Counted from the first letter of the stretch, positions 36,292-47,627 are shown. The stretch: 64,000 bases of DNA from Mycobacterium uberis (GCF_003408705.1 NZ_QAYL01000025.1:1-64000), one strand, 5' to 3'. Translations and numbers: made by a program. The notes: generated from the letters alone by a model not told the origin.

Positions 36292-36960
36292 TTAACGGAG
36301 GTAGTTTTCCCGACCCGTAGGGTATCCGCCCCCGGTCGTGGTGACGTGGACGTGGTCATAGTGGCCAAACCCCGTCGCTTTTGCACCACTGGGTGTGTAG
36401 TACACACCACGCCAAATCACATCTTGCATCCCGAATCGGGTTGCGTTGTCAAACACGAAGGCAACGATCGCATTTCCAAGCGCAATGCCCTCAGCAGTGC
36501 CGGCGTTAGGAACCATCACGTCAATCGCAAAGCCCTGCGGATGCCATCTCAACGAATCCGGTCGCACACCACCAATTTCACGTATCATGGAAAAAGCTGC
36601 ACTGATAGCGCGCGCCGCCAGGATGGTCCTCACTTGTAAGCCCTGCTCTGATGCGACCCCGACAGGCAGAAAACGAGAGCGATTGTCGACCCGCCACCTC
36701 GATACTCGGGCATGCTGACCAGCGTGGGAGCGTACCGCCACCGCACTCTCGGGCATGTTCGCGGTCGAGACTGCTGGCACGATTTGCAGGCAACACGCCG
36801 GAACATCGGCGACAACCGGCTTAGCGTCGTTACGGGAAGCCCGTGAATGGGCATCTCCAGCCACTGTGAAGAGCGCAGCGGCTGGGACGAGGACCGCAGC
36901 TAGCATCAGTGACGACTTTCGTCGGTTCCTGGGCATTTTATGGCAAACCACGAAGAGCAC
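36292..36960 (-). CDS. Secreted M15/D-alanyl carboxypeptidase-fold protein (Rv0320-like)
   Basis: 222 residues with an N-terminal signal segment (basic 'KMPRNRRKSS', then 'LMLAAVLVPAAALFTVAG'). The C-terminal domain has RWHPQGFAIDVMVP and FGHYDHVHVTTTGGGYP, the His...Asp...His pattern of zinc peptidases of the LAS/M15 type that act on peptidoglycan. The activity is inferred only. An ATG eight codons downstream (36936) is an alternative start and would give a more typical signal peptide. It lies directly upstream of dcd, as in Mtb Rv0320-Rv0321. Confidence 0.82.
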   Translation of the reverse strand: MLFVVCHKMPRNRRKSSLMLAAVLVPAAALFTVAGDAHSRASRNDAKPVVADVPACCLQIVPAVSTANMPESAVAVRSHAGQHARVSRWRVDNRSRFLPVGVASEQGLQVRTILAARAISAAFSMIREIGGVRPDSLRWHPQGFAIDVMVPNAGTAEGIALGNAIVAFVFDNATRFGMQDVIWRGVYYTPSGAKATGFGHYDHVHVTTTGGGYPTGRENYLR

Positions 36961-37141
36961 TCTACGAGATCACGAAAGAATAAACATCTCCCAGTCAAGA
37001 TCTTAAGTACAATCAGTCTACCAGGACGAACGAGTTAATTGGGTTGTACCAGAAAAATTTTCCACGCTTTTACGTCGCGTAGCGACATTTCGACGTCAAC
37101 ACTAGAAACGACGCCTGATATCACGCTCAGCGAACGGCAGG

Positions 37142-37178
37142 AAGCCTAGCATCCGGCGCGACGCCGGATGCTAGGCTT
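37142..37178. terminator. Perfect 17-bp hairpin just upstream of tRNA-Gly
   Basis: AAGCCTAGCATCCGGCG (37,142-37,158), loop CGA, and its exact reverse complement (37,162-37,178), followed by only a weak T-run (TTTC). It is strong enough to act as an intrinsic terminator of the type without a U-tract often proposed for mycobacteria. It lies 19 bases before the tRNA. Which transcript it would end is unclear. Confidence 0.7.
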
Positions 37179-37197
37179 TCGGAGCAACCACGCCGAT

Positions 37198-37271
37198 GCC
37201 GATGTAGTTCAATGGCAGAACGTCAGCTTCCCAAGCTGAATACGCGGGTTCGATTCCCGTCATCGGCTCCA
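37198..37271 (+). tRNA. tRNA-Gly (anticodon CCC)
   Basis: A complete cloverleaf is readable: acceptor GCCGATG pairs with CATCGGC, D-arm GTTC-AATGGCA-GAAC, anticodon stem TCAGC/GCTGA with loop TTCCCAA (anticodon CCC), variable ATACG, T-arm CGGG-TTCGATT-CCCG, discriminator T and encoded CCA (37,269-37,271). Confidence 0.97.
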
Positions 37272-37960
37272 AAAGTTACAGATCAGCTACCATTATTGTA
37301 GATCTCATGCCCGTAATTTGCTATTTTTAGCAGTTGTTTAACCGTACACCCACCGCCAACTCAGTTTGCAGCCCAGCTCCGTAGAATCGATCAGGACTTA
37401 CCGTCACGCTTCGACGCACGGTTGCGACCTCCTCCACGTGTAGTCTGCGTCCGCCACGCACCCGCCAGACCCGTGCCCGAACCCCGACTCCCTTCGCAAA
37501 GATCTCGACGAGTGTCGCCGTCAGTTACTCCCGTGTTGCCCCACCAAGGAACTAGAGACATATGGATCTTCGCCGCCTGATCGACCGCCAACTCGTCGGG
37601 TCGCTGAAGAATCTACGTATCCCGACCCCGATCACAATCTACCTTCGTTGACCGACGTCGCGCAGCCACATCTCATCCGCGATGCCTTCGGATTTGGCTT
37701 TTATGCCATAGAACGTAGGAGGCGTGCGCACTGCGTAGCTCAAGTCGTGAAGGAACCGTTGGAGCGTTCAGCCGGGCTGAATATTCTCGCCGAGGTACAA
37801 CTCAGGCGACACAACCCAGAGGGATACGCGCGGTGGTTCGGATATCAGCCTCGGAGATTCCGAACTAATCCGCGACTACCTCGGACTTCTCTCCGCCCTT
37901 GAATGTGGCGACCACATCAATCGTTCGAGAATCATTTGTAGACGAACGCCCCACGTACGA
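37272..37960 (+). pseudogene. Unassigned decayed gene downstream of tRNA-Gly
   Basis: A frame beginning MDLRRLIDRQLVGSLKNLRI at 37,561 and further blocks ('TDVAQPHLIRDAFGFGFYA', 'LERSAGLNILAEVQLRRHNP', 'GLLSALECGDHINRSRIIC') in other frames form one decayed protein of unknown family. Confidence 0.4.
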
Positions 37961-40900
37961 CAATCCCTCAAGAATCCACGCCTCAACAAGAGAAATGAAC
38001 GTTACAGGTAGGCCGCCTGCGGACGTGTTCAGCACATGAACGAGCGGTCTCCCCCGCTACATAGCCCTTTATCCACCGGTGAAACGTTTGACGAGGCACT
38101 ACGAGACAGAGACCCATATTCTTGCTGCCGTTCACATAACGACCCTCGACAGCCACGGCTCCTTATCCTCTCTGCTTCAGTCACAGCTACTCGATCGTAT
38201 GTATCGTGAAGGACAAACATCTGCGCCAAAGAGTGGTGGCGCAAGCGACCGGCGGAGCATCTCCACTCCCTACGGTTCTCGAACCGACCCGTAAACTATG
38301 GTGCATGGTATACCCTATAACCGCACCATGAATAGATAATGGTTAAGTCATTGGATCCGGCTTAACGTCCCAGTAAACCACTACAACACGACCCGTGAAA
38401 AGCCTGGGTCAGGGCGGGGAGCCACTGCACGTTTCACGAATTCCTAAGTCGAGTATGACCTTCAGCCGCAGGCAATTAATTTTTACATAGAATCATATAT
38501 TCTTTGTCAGGCTAAATTCCCGCGTTTTTGATGCTGCGGACGGAAAAGTGTAGCCGAGCTTGACGACGACTTAGCAGCTGATGTCCTACGAGGTCGTAAG
38601 TGACCGACAACACCGCTACACGCGCTTTCAGTAACTGCGATCCACTGCCCCATCATCCTATCCCTTACTTACTTTGTGGTAGGCGCTGACCTAGTAGCCA
38701 TAGTTGCAATCAAGCTGATCATCACAAAAATGATATCGAGTTGACCGGGTGACAACTTGACTCCGCGACAAGGTAGTGAATCCGTCCACTGTCGAGATTT
38801 GTCCACAATGTCTGTTTGTCTGCCGAGAGGACCCATACAAGCCAAAAGGTAAAATCCAGAATCAGTATTCTGTACACGTTCCCGAGTTCGACGAAGCTAT
38901 CGACGCAATGCCCGCAGGCTTGATGGACCTAAATCACTAACCGAAATCGGGTACCTAAACGACGGCGAGTTCTTTCTTCAGCTCTCAAAAGCCTTACCCG
39001 AAGACGTCTTGATCGGGATAGATAATTCCGCGTTCACCCAAGTCGATTGATGCATGTTACACCCGAATACTGCCACAGCTACCAGCCGACAGCGCGGTCA
39101 CTGTAGTAGCAACACACCACCACCCACATTGGATTCCATTGCATGGCAGACCCAACATCAGGTTAAGGCGAGTCGCCGCCTTCGCCCGTCGAAATCACCA
39201 CAACCGCAAAGGTGATCGCGATAATCTGCATGTTAGGCATAAACACACTTTCGACGCGTCAACCCAAGAAGAATCTCAACAAAACCTCCAAAGTCCAGCT
39301 CAGATGATCTGTGGTCATCCGTGCCGCTCTAGATCAGTGTCACCGCAGCCGATTACAGCAACCAAGTCGCCATGACCTCAGTTAGCTTAGTATATCAACA
39401 CCGGCTCGACCCGCAGTACCTTAGCGGCCGGCAACATTGACCTATTGTGGAATGATTCGACCAAGCAGAATCACAAAGGTCACGGTGTGCAAAACGGCTC
39501 GGCGAGTCGGGCATGAAAATCGACATAGGGTCAATCCCCCTACCAATGTCGTCGCCAACCCAACATTACCTGTCGCAGTCGTGGAAGAAGAGACTATTGA
39601 AGAATAAGATAAACGACGCCGAGCTGACCACCACCGACTTCACCACGGCCTGATAGTTAGTTATCGCCACCCGCACCGTCTCGGTGCTCCCCGCTGCCGA
39701 AGCGCACCGGTTCCACGGCCAACCTCTCCCAAGCAGCAACCGAAGCATACAACAGCGAGAACCCCACACCCTAATACATTCGCCCCGAATTAATCTCCGG
39801 CGCTAACAACACAAAATCCAGAACCCAAATCAATTTTTCACCAACACAACCAATGCCAGCAGGGTCAACGCCAAAAGGTCACCCAATAGCTGGTACAAGT
39901 CGAGCTCGAAGTTCGTCAAGCAGCCGACATCGGACCCGATTATTCGATACCACCTAAGACTACACCACAGGGCAAAACACTAATTATCGGACGAAACACC
40001 GAATTTTGCGATCCACAGATATAGTAGACGGCCCCTGTACCACAGCACTCCCTAGTAAGATCGCGGTGTCACTTAAGTAGTGTAGTTCTTGCAAAGATTA
40101 AAGCCTATGGAAATTCGATGCCATAGGTGATATCCGGATTCGTTCAGCTTATCCTCGAGCCCGAAAAACTTTCGGGGAAACCATCTACGGTGCCACACTA
40201 ACGGGATTTTCGAATATAGCTACTGAATAACCAATAACTCAACACCTTCGCCGTTCTGGGCTGATACAGAAATTGCCCACTGTGTCAATCTCCTGCTAGC
40301 GTGTAGGCACAATCCTCCAGGCACGGACACTAATCAGCTATCCTCTATAGTGGGCCAGCCGCCGTCTCAATACTTGCCGGGACTGGTATCCGCATCACTA
40401 CTGCTCAAATCAGCAGCCAATTGTGCTCAATCAACTGTTCGACAGCTCAGTTCATTAACTGCGGGGCGCGGGTAGCACATATCCGGACCACCGACTTCCC
40501 ATGGACACAGAGCAGAGGTGTCCGTTGCCCAGATGACTATTCCTATCATGCTCATTGGCGGAGAAAAGCTCAATCGATCAATTGCGCAAGCTTACCATCT
40601 ACCTTCGCGCACACTGGTGAAGAAACAGCCTAGCTAGGCATTGCCAAGGATAATAGATGCCCCGCCGTTCAGGATTAGTTCGACAGCCGTTAAAGACTGT
40701 CCATGGGCACTTCCACCTCTAACGAGGTGATTCCAAAATATAACACCACCAACATCGTCTCACCGATAAAAACATTAGTCCACTTTGGCAGAAGACTCAA
40801 CCGAGAATAGTCAATATCCCTAATAGATCAACGGTTTTCAACACGGCACAAAACAACGCAGCGTTATTTTTCAGTACGAGTAATTCGTTGACCAATGCAC

Positions 40901-41392
40901 CAAACTATGTCCATAAATAAGGCTACCGATGGACCTAAGAAAATCTCGCTGTTCATTAATCAAACGTGCAGAAAACCAACTGAATTCTATTAGGTTTCCG
41001 ATCACGATCGAAAAGTTCTGCACTAGCTCTTCTGTGATAGTTTCAACGGCACTAAAAATCGCCTTGATGTTGCCAGCTTCCGGTGCGACCACAATGGCAC
41101 CCCAGTAGCCGATCTGGTTAACAACTATTTGATGAAAGAAGGGCGATCACAGGCCAGTATGCGGTCCTGACATTAGAGGCGCCATCGCGTTGATACCAGT
41201 ATTCTACAAGCTTGCAAAAGGTTTCGTAGATGTTGTCCTCGGGACAAATGCGGCAGACCCAACACGCAAACCGCCCCAGCGTTCTGTCACTGCGGCACGA
41301 CACGACTGAGCAGTACGGGCCTCGACTGTTCCTGAGCTTTCTGCACCTCTCTAAGCGCACTGCGCAGCGGTGTCTGCAACCGTGGTGTGGTG
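37961..41392. other. Large decayed stretch without recognisable genes
   Basis: About 3.4 kb. I searched both strands for family motifs and found none I can defend. A plus-strand block near 39,120-39,290 (PSPVEITTTAKVIAIIC in one frame) and a minus-strand block near 40,871-41,092 look faintly protein-like. The composition is more AT-rich than around the intact genes, as expected of old pseudogene DNA. Confidence 0.5.
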
Positions 41393-41675
41393 TTAGCCTG
41401 CTTCGGTGTCGATGTAGGACGCCCTAACAACGGAAAATGCCCGTACAAAATCCTGATGGAAAACTACCGCTTGCAGGCTAACCGACTGATAAGTTGCAGC
41501 GTGATCGGAAAACATCCTGACAACTTGTGCTGATACCGCATCTCCGACTGGAGGGGCTAGTGCGGTGATGGAAACAGCCGTGGCCACATTGGCCACCTCG
41601 ATCGTCGACTTTAATACTTGATAAGTCTTGGACTGCCGTGTCTACGTACTCAGGTACAGCAATCACAAACGACAC
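41393..41675 (-). pseudogene. PE family pseudogene
   Basis: The GTG at 41675 starts VSFVIAVPEYVDTAVQDLSSI. After a frameshift comes the second half of a PE domain: 'ALAPPVGDAVSAQVVRMFSD', HAATYQSVSLQAVVFHQDFV and 'AFSVVRASYIDTEAG'. No recognisable tail follows. Confidence 0.8.
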
Positions 41676-41974
41676 GATCTGCAACTCCTTTGATATTGGA
41701 AACTATCACAATGCTTGCTGTATTACGATTTTCGACACAGCGGTGAAGCTAGAAGGCTCACGCGAGGCGCACCATCAGTCGAAATACCTATGTTCTTGTC
41801 GCGCTGATATCGTAGCTATCTCGGGCTACTCATGACGGACAGCCCTGTATGCTAGCCAAAGCTTCACTGCCGCACTTCGAACACTGCCCATCAACGCCTG
41901 CAACCGCGTGCTCTTTCTCTGCTATCGTGGCTCACACCTAAAAATGACATTTAGTCTCCGGGTCGAGCGGCGAA

Positions 41975-42283
41975 TTGGTATACGGCCTCAATGATTACGC
42001 TGTTGCTGCGAAAACCTTAGTCGAACTGGCGACATGGAAGACCATCGAAAGACGTCGAACTAGCCACCCTGACCTGGGTCCACGGGCACAACACCAGCCG
42101 CCTGCACGACTATCTCGGGGACGTCTCGCCCACGGAGTTCGAGGCCGATACTTTAACGTACCGACCAATCTTGATCGAAATCCAATACTCCAACCTCTTG
42201 CCTGCCGCGGAACTAAGAGTCCCGCGGCAAGAGTGTCTGTCAAACAGACAGGAACCACTTGCCTAACGGTGGAAAAATCGTAA
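41975..42283 (+). mobile_element. IS3-family transposase C-terminal remnant
   Basis: Reading across one frameshift gives TWKTIE, 'DVELATLTWVHGHNTSRLHD', YLGDVSPTEFEAD and 'ILIEIQYSNLLP', the C-terminal end of an IS3-group OrfB integrase ('ELATLAWVHWFNTSRLHGYL ... PPTEFEA' in active copies). The DDE core and terminal inverted repeats are not visible. An old, truncated element. Confidence 0.72.
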
Positions 42284-43335
42284 CGCCACCGGACACTAAG
42301 GTCGAGATGAATACTCCTCCAGTCTAGCTATAATCGAATCCAAGAAAACCCGCACGTTGTCTAACGGAGTCTGCAACCACGGGGCAACACCGAAACCAGA
42401 ATTTGAATAAGAACACCTGTCAATATAGCGTAAAATGCATTGCCTCAATATAGCCACAGAGTAACATTCTATAAAAATCTATATTCCGTAACCAAGCAGT
42501 GTAAAGATGTCACGGATTATGGATACAAGTTGTCACTAGGTTGCCCGATATCGCCTTAAGTATATAGGGAGAGTTTCAGATAGTCTTGTCCGAAAAGGAA
42601 GAAAAGAAAAACATGTGCATCATGTTCACCGGTATTGCCAGTAAATTGGTGGCCGCGTGGAGCAGGTTCCCGACAACGAGAGTATCAGATGTCGATTGGA
42701 TACCGTCCGCTAATGACTCTCATTATTAGGATCGGTACGCCTAAAACACCAAAAACATCGCCAACAATAGCTGGCTCAACCTAGCCGACACACTGTAGAC
42801 ACATACCACACGTACATATGCCGGTTATGGCTGAGCTGATCGACAAAGAATTATATAGCTTTTCTCTCCTATCCATATTCGAACGACTTCAGTTTGTCGA
42901 CGATATTTTGTATATCACGTGCTACGATCTGCGTAGTCTGACTTAAAATCTGCCAAAGCTCCTGTAAACCAGTTACCGTCATCAGTAACTTATACCTGAG
43001 AGTAATCAGTCAATATCAGACCGTTAATAATGAATTCCAGAAAGTCTTTGTTGATATCGTTCATGTTACCTTTAATGTTGTCGCGTAGGAGGTCTTTATG
43101 GCTTGCTCGAATACCACAAGCAATCCGAAGATCACCTGGAGTTAGCGTTAACGAAGTTCTCCAGATAAGTGACGATCTTTTGTAGGTAGTTGAGTCGCTG
43201 GAAGAAATCTCGAACATCCGCCAACGACACCACCGGCCGGACCTGCCCCGCGCTTCGGAGTCGCACACTTCAGCCAACTCCCCGACCACAACCTGACGCC
43301 CGTCCAACAGCCGGGCCGCGACCGGTGCTTGCAAG
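42284..43335. other. Decayed intergenic stretch
   Basis: Nothing assignable. A minus-strand frame at 42,990-43,322 continues downstream of the MPT64-like gene without recognisable similarity. Confidence 0.45.
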
Positions 43336-44022
43336 CTAAGCCAGCATGGGGTCGACCGCATAACGCGGCACCACTGCCTGGGTAGCACCGACCGAGTCGG
43401 GAAGCAGCTGCCCCTGGCTGAAGAAGAAAATCAATCCGTCATTGGTGGTAGCGAAATTCTGATAATTGGCGGGATTTAAGCCCACATCTGGCGCTATCGT
43501 CACCGGCTGGCCTGTCTGCTTCTGCAGCTCAGCCTGCACAATAGGAAAGATCGCCGGCAGCGGATCAGTGTCGGGCTTCCACAATGTGTTGTAGGTGATC
43601 GGCTTACGATAGCCCTGGTCCCAATTGAACGCTTTGTAGCTGGTTTGAGGCGGCCCTTCGCCGACCGTTTGGTAGATCTTGAGCACCAGGGATTGTGTAC
43701 CGCGCGGCGGCACCGCTGACCCGTAGGGAGCCGAGGTAATATTCAGCTCGTTAGTCACGTCACGGAAAACGGTGGACTTAGCCGCATTGACAAATCCGTC
43801 ACGCGTGCGAGCAACATAGTCATGCAGCGATTTCTGGTCCGGGTAGAAGCTTGGCAAGCTGATGTCAATCTGGTAGGCCGGATCTATGATCTGAATCTGA
43901 CACACCTGCCCAGCAACGACGCCTTTAAGTTCATCACAGAAGGTCTTGGCCGCGGTCATGGCGACACTGGGGCCGCCGAACAGAATGCTTGCCGCGACAA
44001 GTACAGCTACCTTGATACGCAT
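43336..44022 (-). CDS. Secreted MPT64-like immunogenic protein
   Basis: From the ATG at 44022, with AGAGGA eight bases upstream, the product is 228 residues, exactly the length of Mtb MPT64 (Rv1980c). It follows that protein closely: signal peptide 'MRIKVAVLVAASILFGG', then 'TFCDELKGVVAGQVCQIQ' (cysteine pair), 'IDISLPSFYPDQKSLHDYV', 'PPRGTQSLVLKIYQ', 'AFNWDQGYRKPITYNTLW' and 'NDGLIFFFSQGQLLPDSVG'. The fold is the MPT64/RsiV-type DUF3298 domain. Function unknown. In Mtb it is a strong T-cell antigen lying in RD2, far from this locus. The frame continues open upstream to 44199, but the signal peptide fixes the start. Confidence 0.92.
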   Translation of the reverse strand: MRIKVAVLVAASILFGGPSVAMTAAKTFCDELKGVVAGQVCQIQIIDPAYQIDISLPSFYPDQKSLHDYVARTRDGFVNAAKSTVFRDVTNELNITSAPYGSAVPPRGTQSLVLKIYQTVGEGPPQTSYKAFNWDQGYRKPITYNTLWKPDTDPLPAIFPIVQAELQKQTGQPVTIAPDVGLNPANYQNFATTNDGLIFFFSQGQLLPDSVGATQAVVPRYAVDPMLA

Positions 44023-44439
44023 GTAGAAATCCTCTTCGGTGCGGGTATCCGAGTCGACGATGTACGTTAGGCCATCACACTTCCCATTCCGATCAGAGGC
44101 GAGCAATATCTTCACCAAGGTCGGACAGATTGCGGCGCTGCCACACGCACTATCATGGCCGACGGATTCAGCGAACACGTGGCACGAGGCAAGGCCCAAA
44201 GTCGACGGTCAAGTAGGCGCAGCGAGCACTCTAAGTGCACAGTGCATGAAGTTCGTTTCAAGATTATGTCGGAAACTCTGCTAATTGGCCAGGTTGGCTC
44301 GCACTATCACCTGGAACAGCCCCAACGAGCAAAATCAACAGCTTGCCAAGGCCCGCACCAAGGTCTTAGCAGCCTTGACCAACGCCAAGAAGACACTGCA
44401 CCGCAGTTTACGCGAAAGTTAACCAAACACTAACGACTT
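44023..44439. other. Intergenic upstream of the MPT64-like gene
   Basis: No family recognised on either strand. It should contain the promoter of the MPT64-like gene. Confidence 0.4.
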
Positions 44440-45360
44440 GGTGTCGATTCACCAAACTTAACTAATTATCTTGCCCGATGTTAGCCTCGGTAAAAAGCCC
44501 GCTGAGGGCATCGAAGCAGGACTTGATGCCAGCGAAGTACACTCTGCCGATGCACTAGCCAGCCTTCTTGCTCCCACTGACGGAGTGTGGCACGCGCCTC
44601 GTCGAAACGAGCCCATTGGTCAAGCGTGTAGAATCCTTGCATCAACACGCTCTTTGCCAACTAGATTCACGTAGTTGGCCGGACTTGGGTACCAACCGGT
44701 GAGATAGCTGGAGATAACGCCTCTCAGCGATAGCAATCCAGACAGCTCAGCACCGCGTCTAGGATTGTCCCACCGACGTTATCGAAGTAAACGTTTACCC
44801 TCCGGGCAATGGTGCGTAAGCACCATTGCCAGATCGTCGCTTTTATAGTCGATACACGCGTCAAACCTGAAGCTATTGACAGTGGCGCGGCATTTCTTTG
44901 ACCCGCCGACGATATCCCTACCCGGGCGCTGACACTTTTAGCGATCTGTCCCGCAACTAACTTTGCAGCATTGTAGCGTCCACCGCAGCCGAGAACACCA
45001 CCGTTTCTCCGGGCTGAGGTTGACCAATATCGGTCATCCCGATGTAGGCGGTGGCATCGGTCGGGCCGTACACCAATATCATCACCAGTTGATCAATCAA
45101 GGCACCCACCGAGAACAGTTGCACTCAAACCGACGGCGCAAACGGCGCATCGCGACGCCACAACTTCGCTAATCCAGACCGTCCGGATGACATCGCCCAA
45201 CTGCACCGGTGGAAGGTAACCGTGCTGGTCGTTTAACTAGATCCGCACAGCAGCATTGATACCAACATAGATGGTTCGGACTAGAGCCTCACCCTAGACC
45301 AGTTCAGATGCCGCCACACCGACCAACTCGGTGTCACCCTGCTTGAACTAGCCAGGTGGG
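44440..45360 (-). pseudogene. NADP-dependent oxidoreductase (MDR family) pseudogene
   Basis: Minus strand: 'VGVAASELV', 'GEALVRTIYVGINAAVRI', 'GYLPPVQLGDVIRTVW', 'TDATAYIGMTDIGQPQPGET', VVFSAAVDAT, 'VNVYFDNVGGTILDAVLSCL', 'MQGFYTLDQWARFDEARATL' and a C-terminal ALSGLFTEANIGQ segment. These are landmarks of the medium-chain reductase group that includes leukotriene B4 dehydrogenase-like enzymes. The GATGSV cofactor loop is deleted, and several stops interrupt the frame. Confidence 0.82.
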
Positions 45361-45849
45361 GTGGCAGCGCAACACGATCTGGTGGTTGAGCAAGTCCAGT
45401 ACGCCCCTGAAACTACCGAACAGCCGAAACATCCCAAAAGAGCCGAAACCTCCTCAAAATAGCCTATTTGGCGCAATTAGGCGTGGCTGCATCGATGCAT
45501 AGGATCCCAGGATGGCTCCGACGTCAGGATCCGAGAGCTGAAGCGCACACTAACCAACGCAGTGCATTTATCCGATCTGAGAGGCACGCAGAGGACCACA
45601 CGGTTACAACTACCCACCTTGCCCCGCCGGTTTCCGCTGTCCTCGTACGGCTATGGTGACCCGATCCGGGGCCCTTCACGCCGAAATCGCGCTTGGGCAT
45701 CCTCCTATGATTGATTTTAGGGGTGTCCTTCGTCGTGTTCATGCTGACTGCGATAAACGGTATCGCTGCGTTAAGCGCATACCGACTTTCCCGCGGCAGC
45801 ATCGTCAACCTTGTCCCCTACTTCCGATAATCTCCTAGAGTCCCAGTGC
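45361..45849. other. Decayed stretch, no family recognised
   Basis: A 94-codon minus-strand frame (45,524-45,808) is the longest open stretch. It shows no motif. Confidence 0.35.
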
Positions 45850-46182
45850 GCCTAGGATGAGCCTCAACAGCCCGGACCCATCCGCAAGTCGGACTCAAAC
45901 GCCTAGCGATGGGCCATCGACACCGCCGCTGACCGGTAACATCAGCATCTCCGGTGTTAATCAGAGCAAGACGACTGTCTGCAATGACAGCATCGTCATC
46001 GTCAGCCAAGTCTCCGATACCATCGTGATCCCGGACATTGCGTCAACCTCACCATGTCCGGCGTGAAGAACTCAGTCATAGTCGACACTATCGACATGTC
46101 CGACTTCAACAACCAAGTCACTCACCACTCGGGCTCATCGAGTATCGACTCCGACAACTCGAACGTCGTTCAACAGGGCTGA
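45850..46182 (+). pseudogene. DUF3060 beta-repeat protein pseudogene (Rv0314c-like)
   Basis: In shifting frames the plus strand reads 'LTGNISISGVNQSKTTVCND', SIVIVSQVSDTIVI, 'HCVNLTMSGVKNSVIVDTID', 'MSDFNNQVTHHSGSSSIDSD' and NSNVVQQG before a stop at 46182. The alternating short hydrophobic and Asn/Ser pattern is that of DUF3060 repeats. The N-terminal part, where Mtb Rv0314c has a membrane segment, is lost. Confidence 0.75.
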
Positions 46183-46209
46183 CCGCCACTACGATTGCTA
46201 AATTGACTC

Positions 46210-46583
46210 TTCGAGATCATCTAGCACCCTGACCGCGATGCCATACGGAAAAAGCGCGCTTTACATTTAAGATTAACGTTGTTCCTGTTCACCAGCGAGT
46301 GGGTAAAGTTCAATTGCACAAGTCTTGTTAGATACAGGTTACACCGCCGGCGTCCTCGGTGTCAGATGGCCAATACACCGCTACCATCCTCGCCGGCAGT
46401 TTCCAACGCAAGACACGGGCGCCACGATAAGCCCTCGAAGATCGCCGACCATGCTGTCCGAGAGTCTGGGCCACTGACAAACCTGCTGATCCGCTCGAAG
46501 ACATCGCGTAGTCCCTCGCTGCCCTCCTAATTAAGTCTATCAAAGTGGTCGGGATCAAATCCGAATGCACCGTACTCGCCCAC
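46210..46583 (-). pseudogene. Conserved small protein pseudogene (Rv0313-like)
   Basis: The GTG at 46583 starts VGEYGAFGFDPDHFDRLN, then a stop codon, then EGSEGLRDVFERISRFVSGP and 'SRTAWSAIFEGLSW'. A further stop and a decayed tail follow. This is the layout of a short mycobacterial protein of unknown function located next to the Hsp70-like gene. The Mtb assignment is by position and length. Confidence 0.65.
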
Positions 46584-46599
46584 CCGACCTCCTTGTCGT

Positions 46600-47430
46600 T
46601 GCTAGCAGATGCTGCCCAGCGTGCGCCTTGCCGAAACCATCCACCACGTGTCGTAGCTTACGGAGCCGGCGGCGGTGGGTAGATCGGAATCAGTTCCGTG
46701 ACGAACGGGACGTGTAGAGTTACATCGCCGTAATCGGGATGGGCGGCTGCTGATGCTGCGACAGGCAGTAGTGGTAACGCCGTCACCACGGGCCGGTGGA
46801 GAATGATAACCGGATCGACCGGTAGCGGAGTCGATGGCGTGTACTCCGGGGCCCCGAGACGGCACCTGGCGCGGTGTCGCAGGCATCATGTCCACCATGG
46901 TTGGGAGCGTCCAATGCACCCCCAGCAACGACGCTGGTACAGCTACCTCTGGTAGTGGCGAAGCCAGGACAAAGCCGGGAGCAGGCACTTGATATCGCAG
47001 AGGTTACGACGCTGGTGCGGGGACTTGGCCGCTGAACGGTCACCGAGCGGGTATCAGACGACAACGAAACCACCGTCAGCCCAGCTACGATGGCCACCAT
47101 GACAAACACTGTCGCAGGTCCGGTGCCCATTTTCTAGAGGTTTCCGGTGCAGATCGACGATCGAATACCGTCAACGAAATCGACGACGGCCAGCACCGTC
47201 TTATCTGGCTCGACGAACAGCATGACGTTCTGACATTGCGGGCAGCGAGTTCGTCACGCGGCGCGGCTACCTCACCCGGGTTTATCCACGTCGCGCCTGT
47301 CGATATCAGCTTATGGCCACTCTTGCTCGCGTCTTGTCGTGTTCCGACAATCGCGACCAGCACACGATCAGCCACACTCGCCCTTGATCAAAACCCAGCG
47401 GACCGCCGTGGGTGCCATTGAGACCCCAAG
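46600..47430 (-). pseudogene. DUF7159-like protein pseudogene upstream position to Hsp70-like gene
   Basis: Minus strand: 'GHKLISTGATWINPGEVAAP' and RDELAARNV near 47,230-47,310 match the N-terminal half of the DUF7159-like family. An internal deletion then joins to 'MLFVEPDKTVLAVVDFVDGI' near 47,170. A hydrophobic 'TVFVMVAIVAGLTVVSL' helix follows at 47,075-47,125, and Pro/Val-rich tail frames down to about 46,650. It is heavily shortened compared with the relic at 34,600-35,600. Confidence 0.55.
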
Positions 47431-47627
47431 TAAGATGTCCACGGGCCCTCCAAATGCTTCACAGAGCCTGCAAAACTGACCTCACTACAAGTTCGGGACC
47501 GTTATCAAATTTTGGCTAGCACGAAGGGGTCATCACAACGGCAATTCGATACCAGCCTAGACGATTCAACGCTACTCGCATACATCCGGACACTGACCCG
47601 ATTGTTTAATCAAGCTGAGCTGGTGAA

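Noticed and set aside
44805..44830. Perfect 11-bp stem with GTAA loop (GGCAATGGTGC / GCACCATTGCC)
   Set aside because: On the minus strand it reads as ordinary oxidoreductase coding sequence (DDLAMVLTHHCPEG), so the palindrome is most likely chance.
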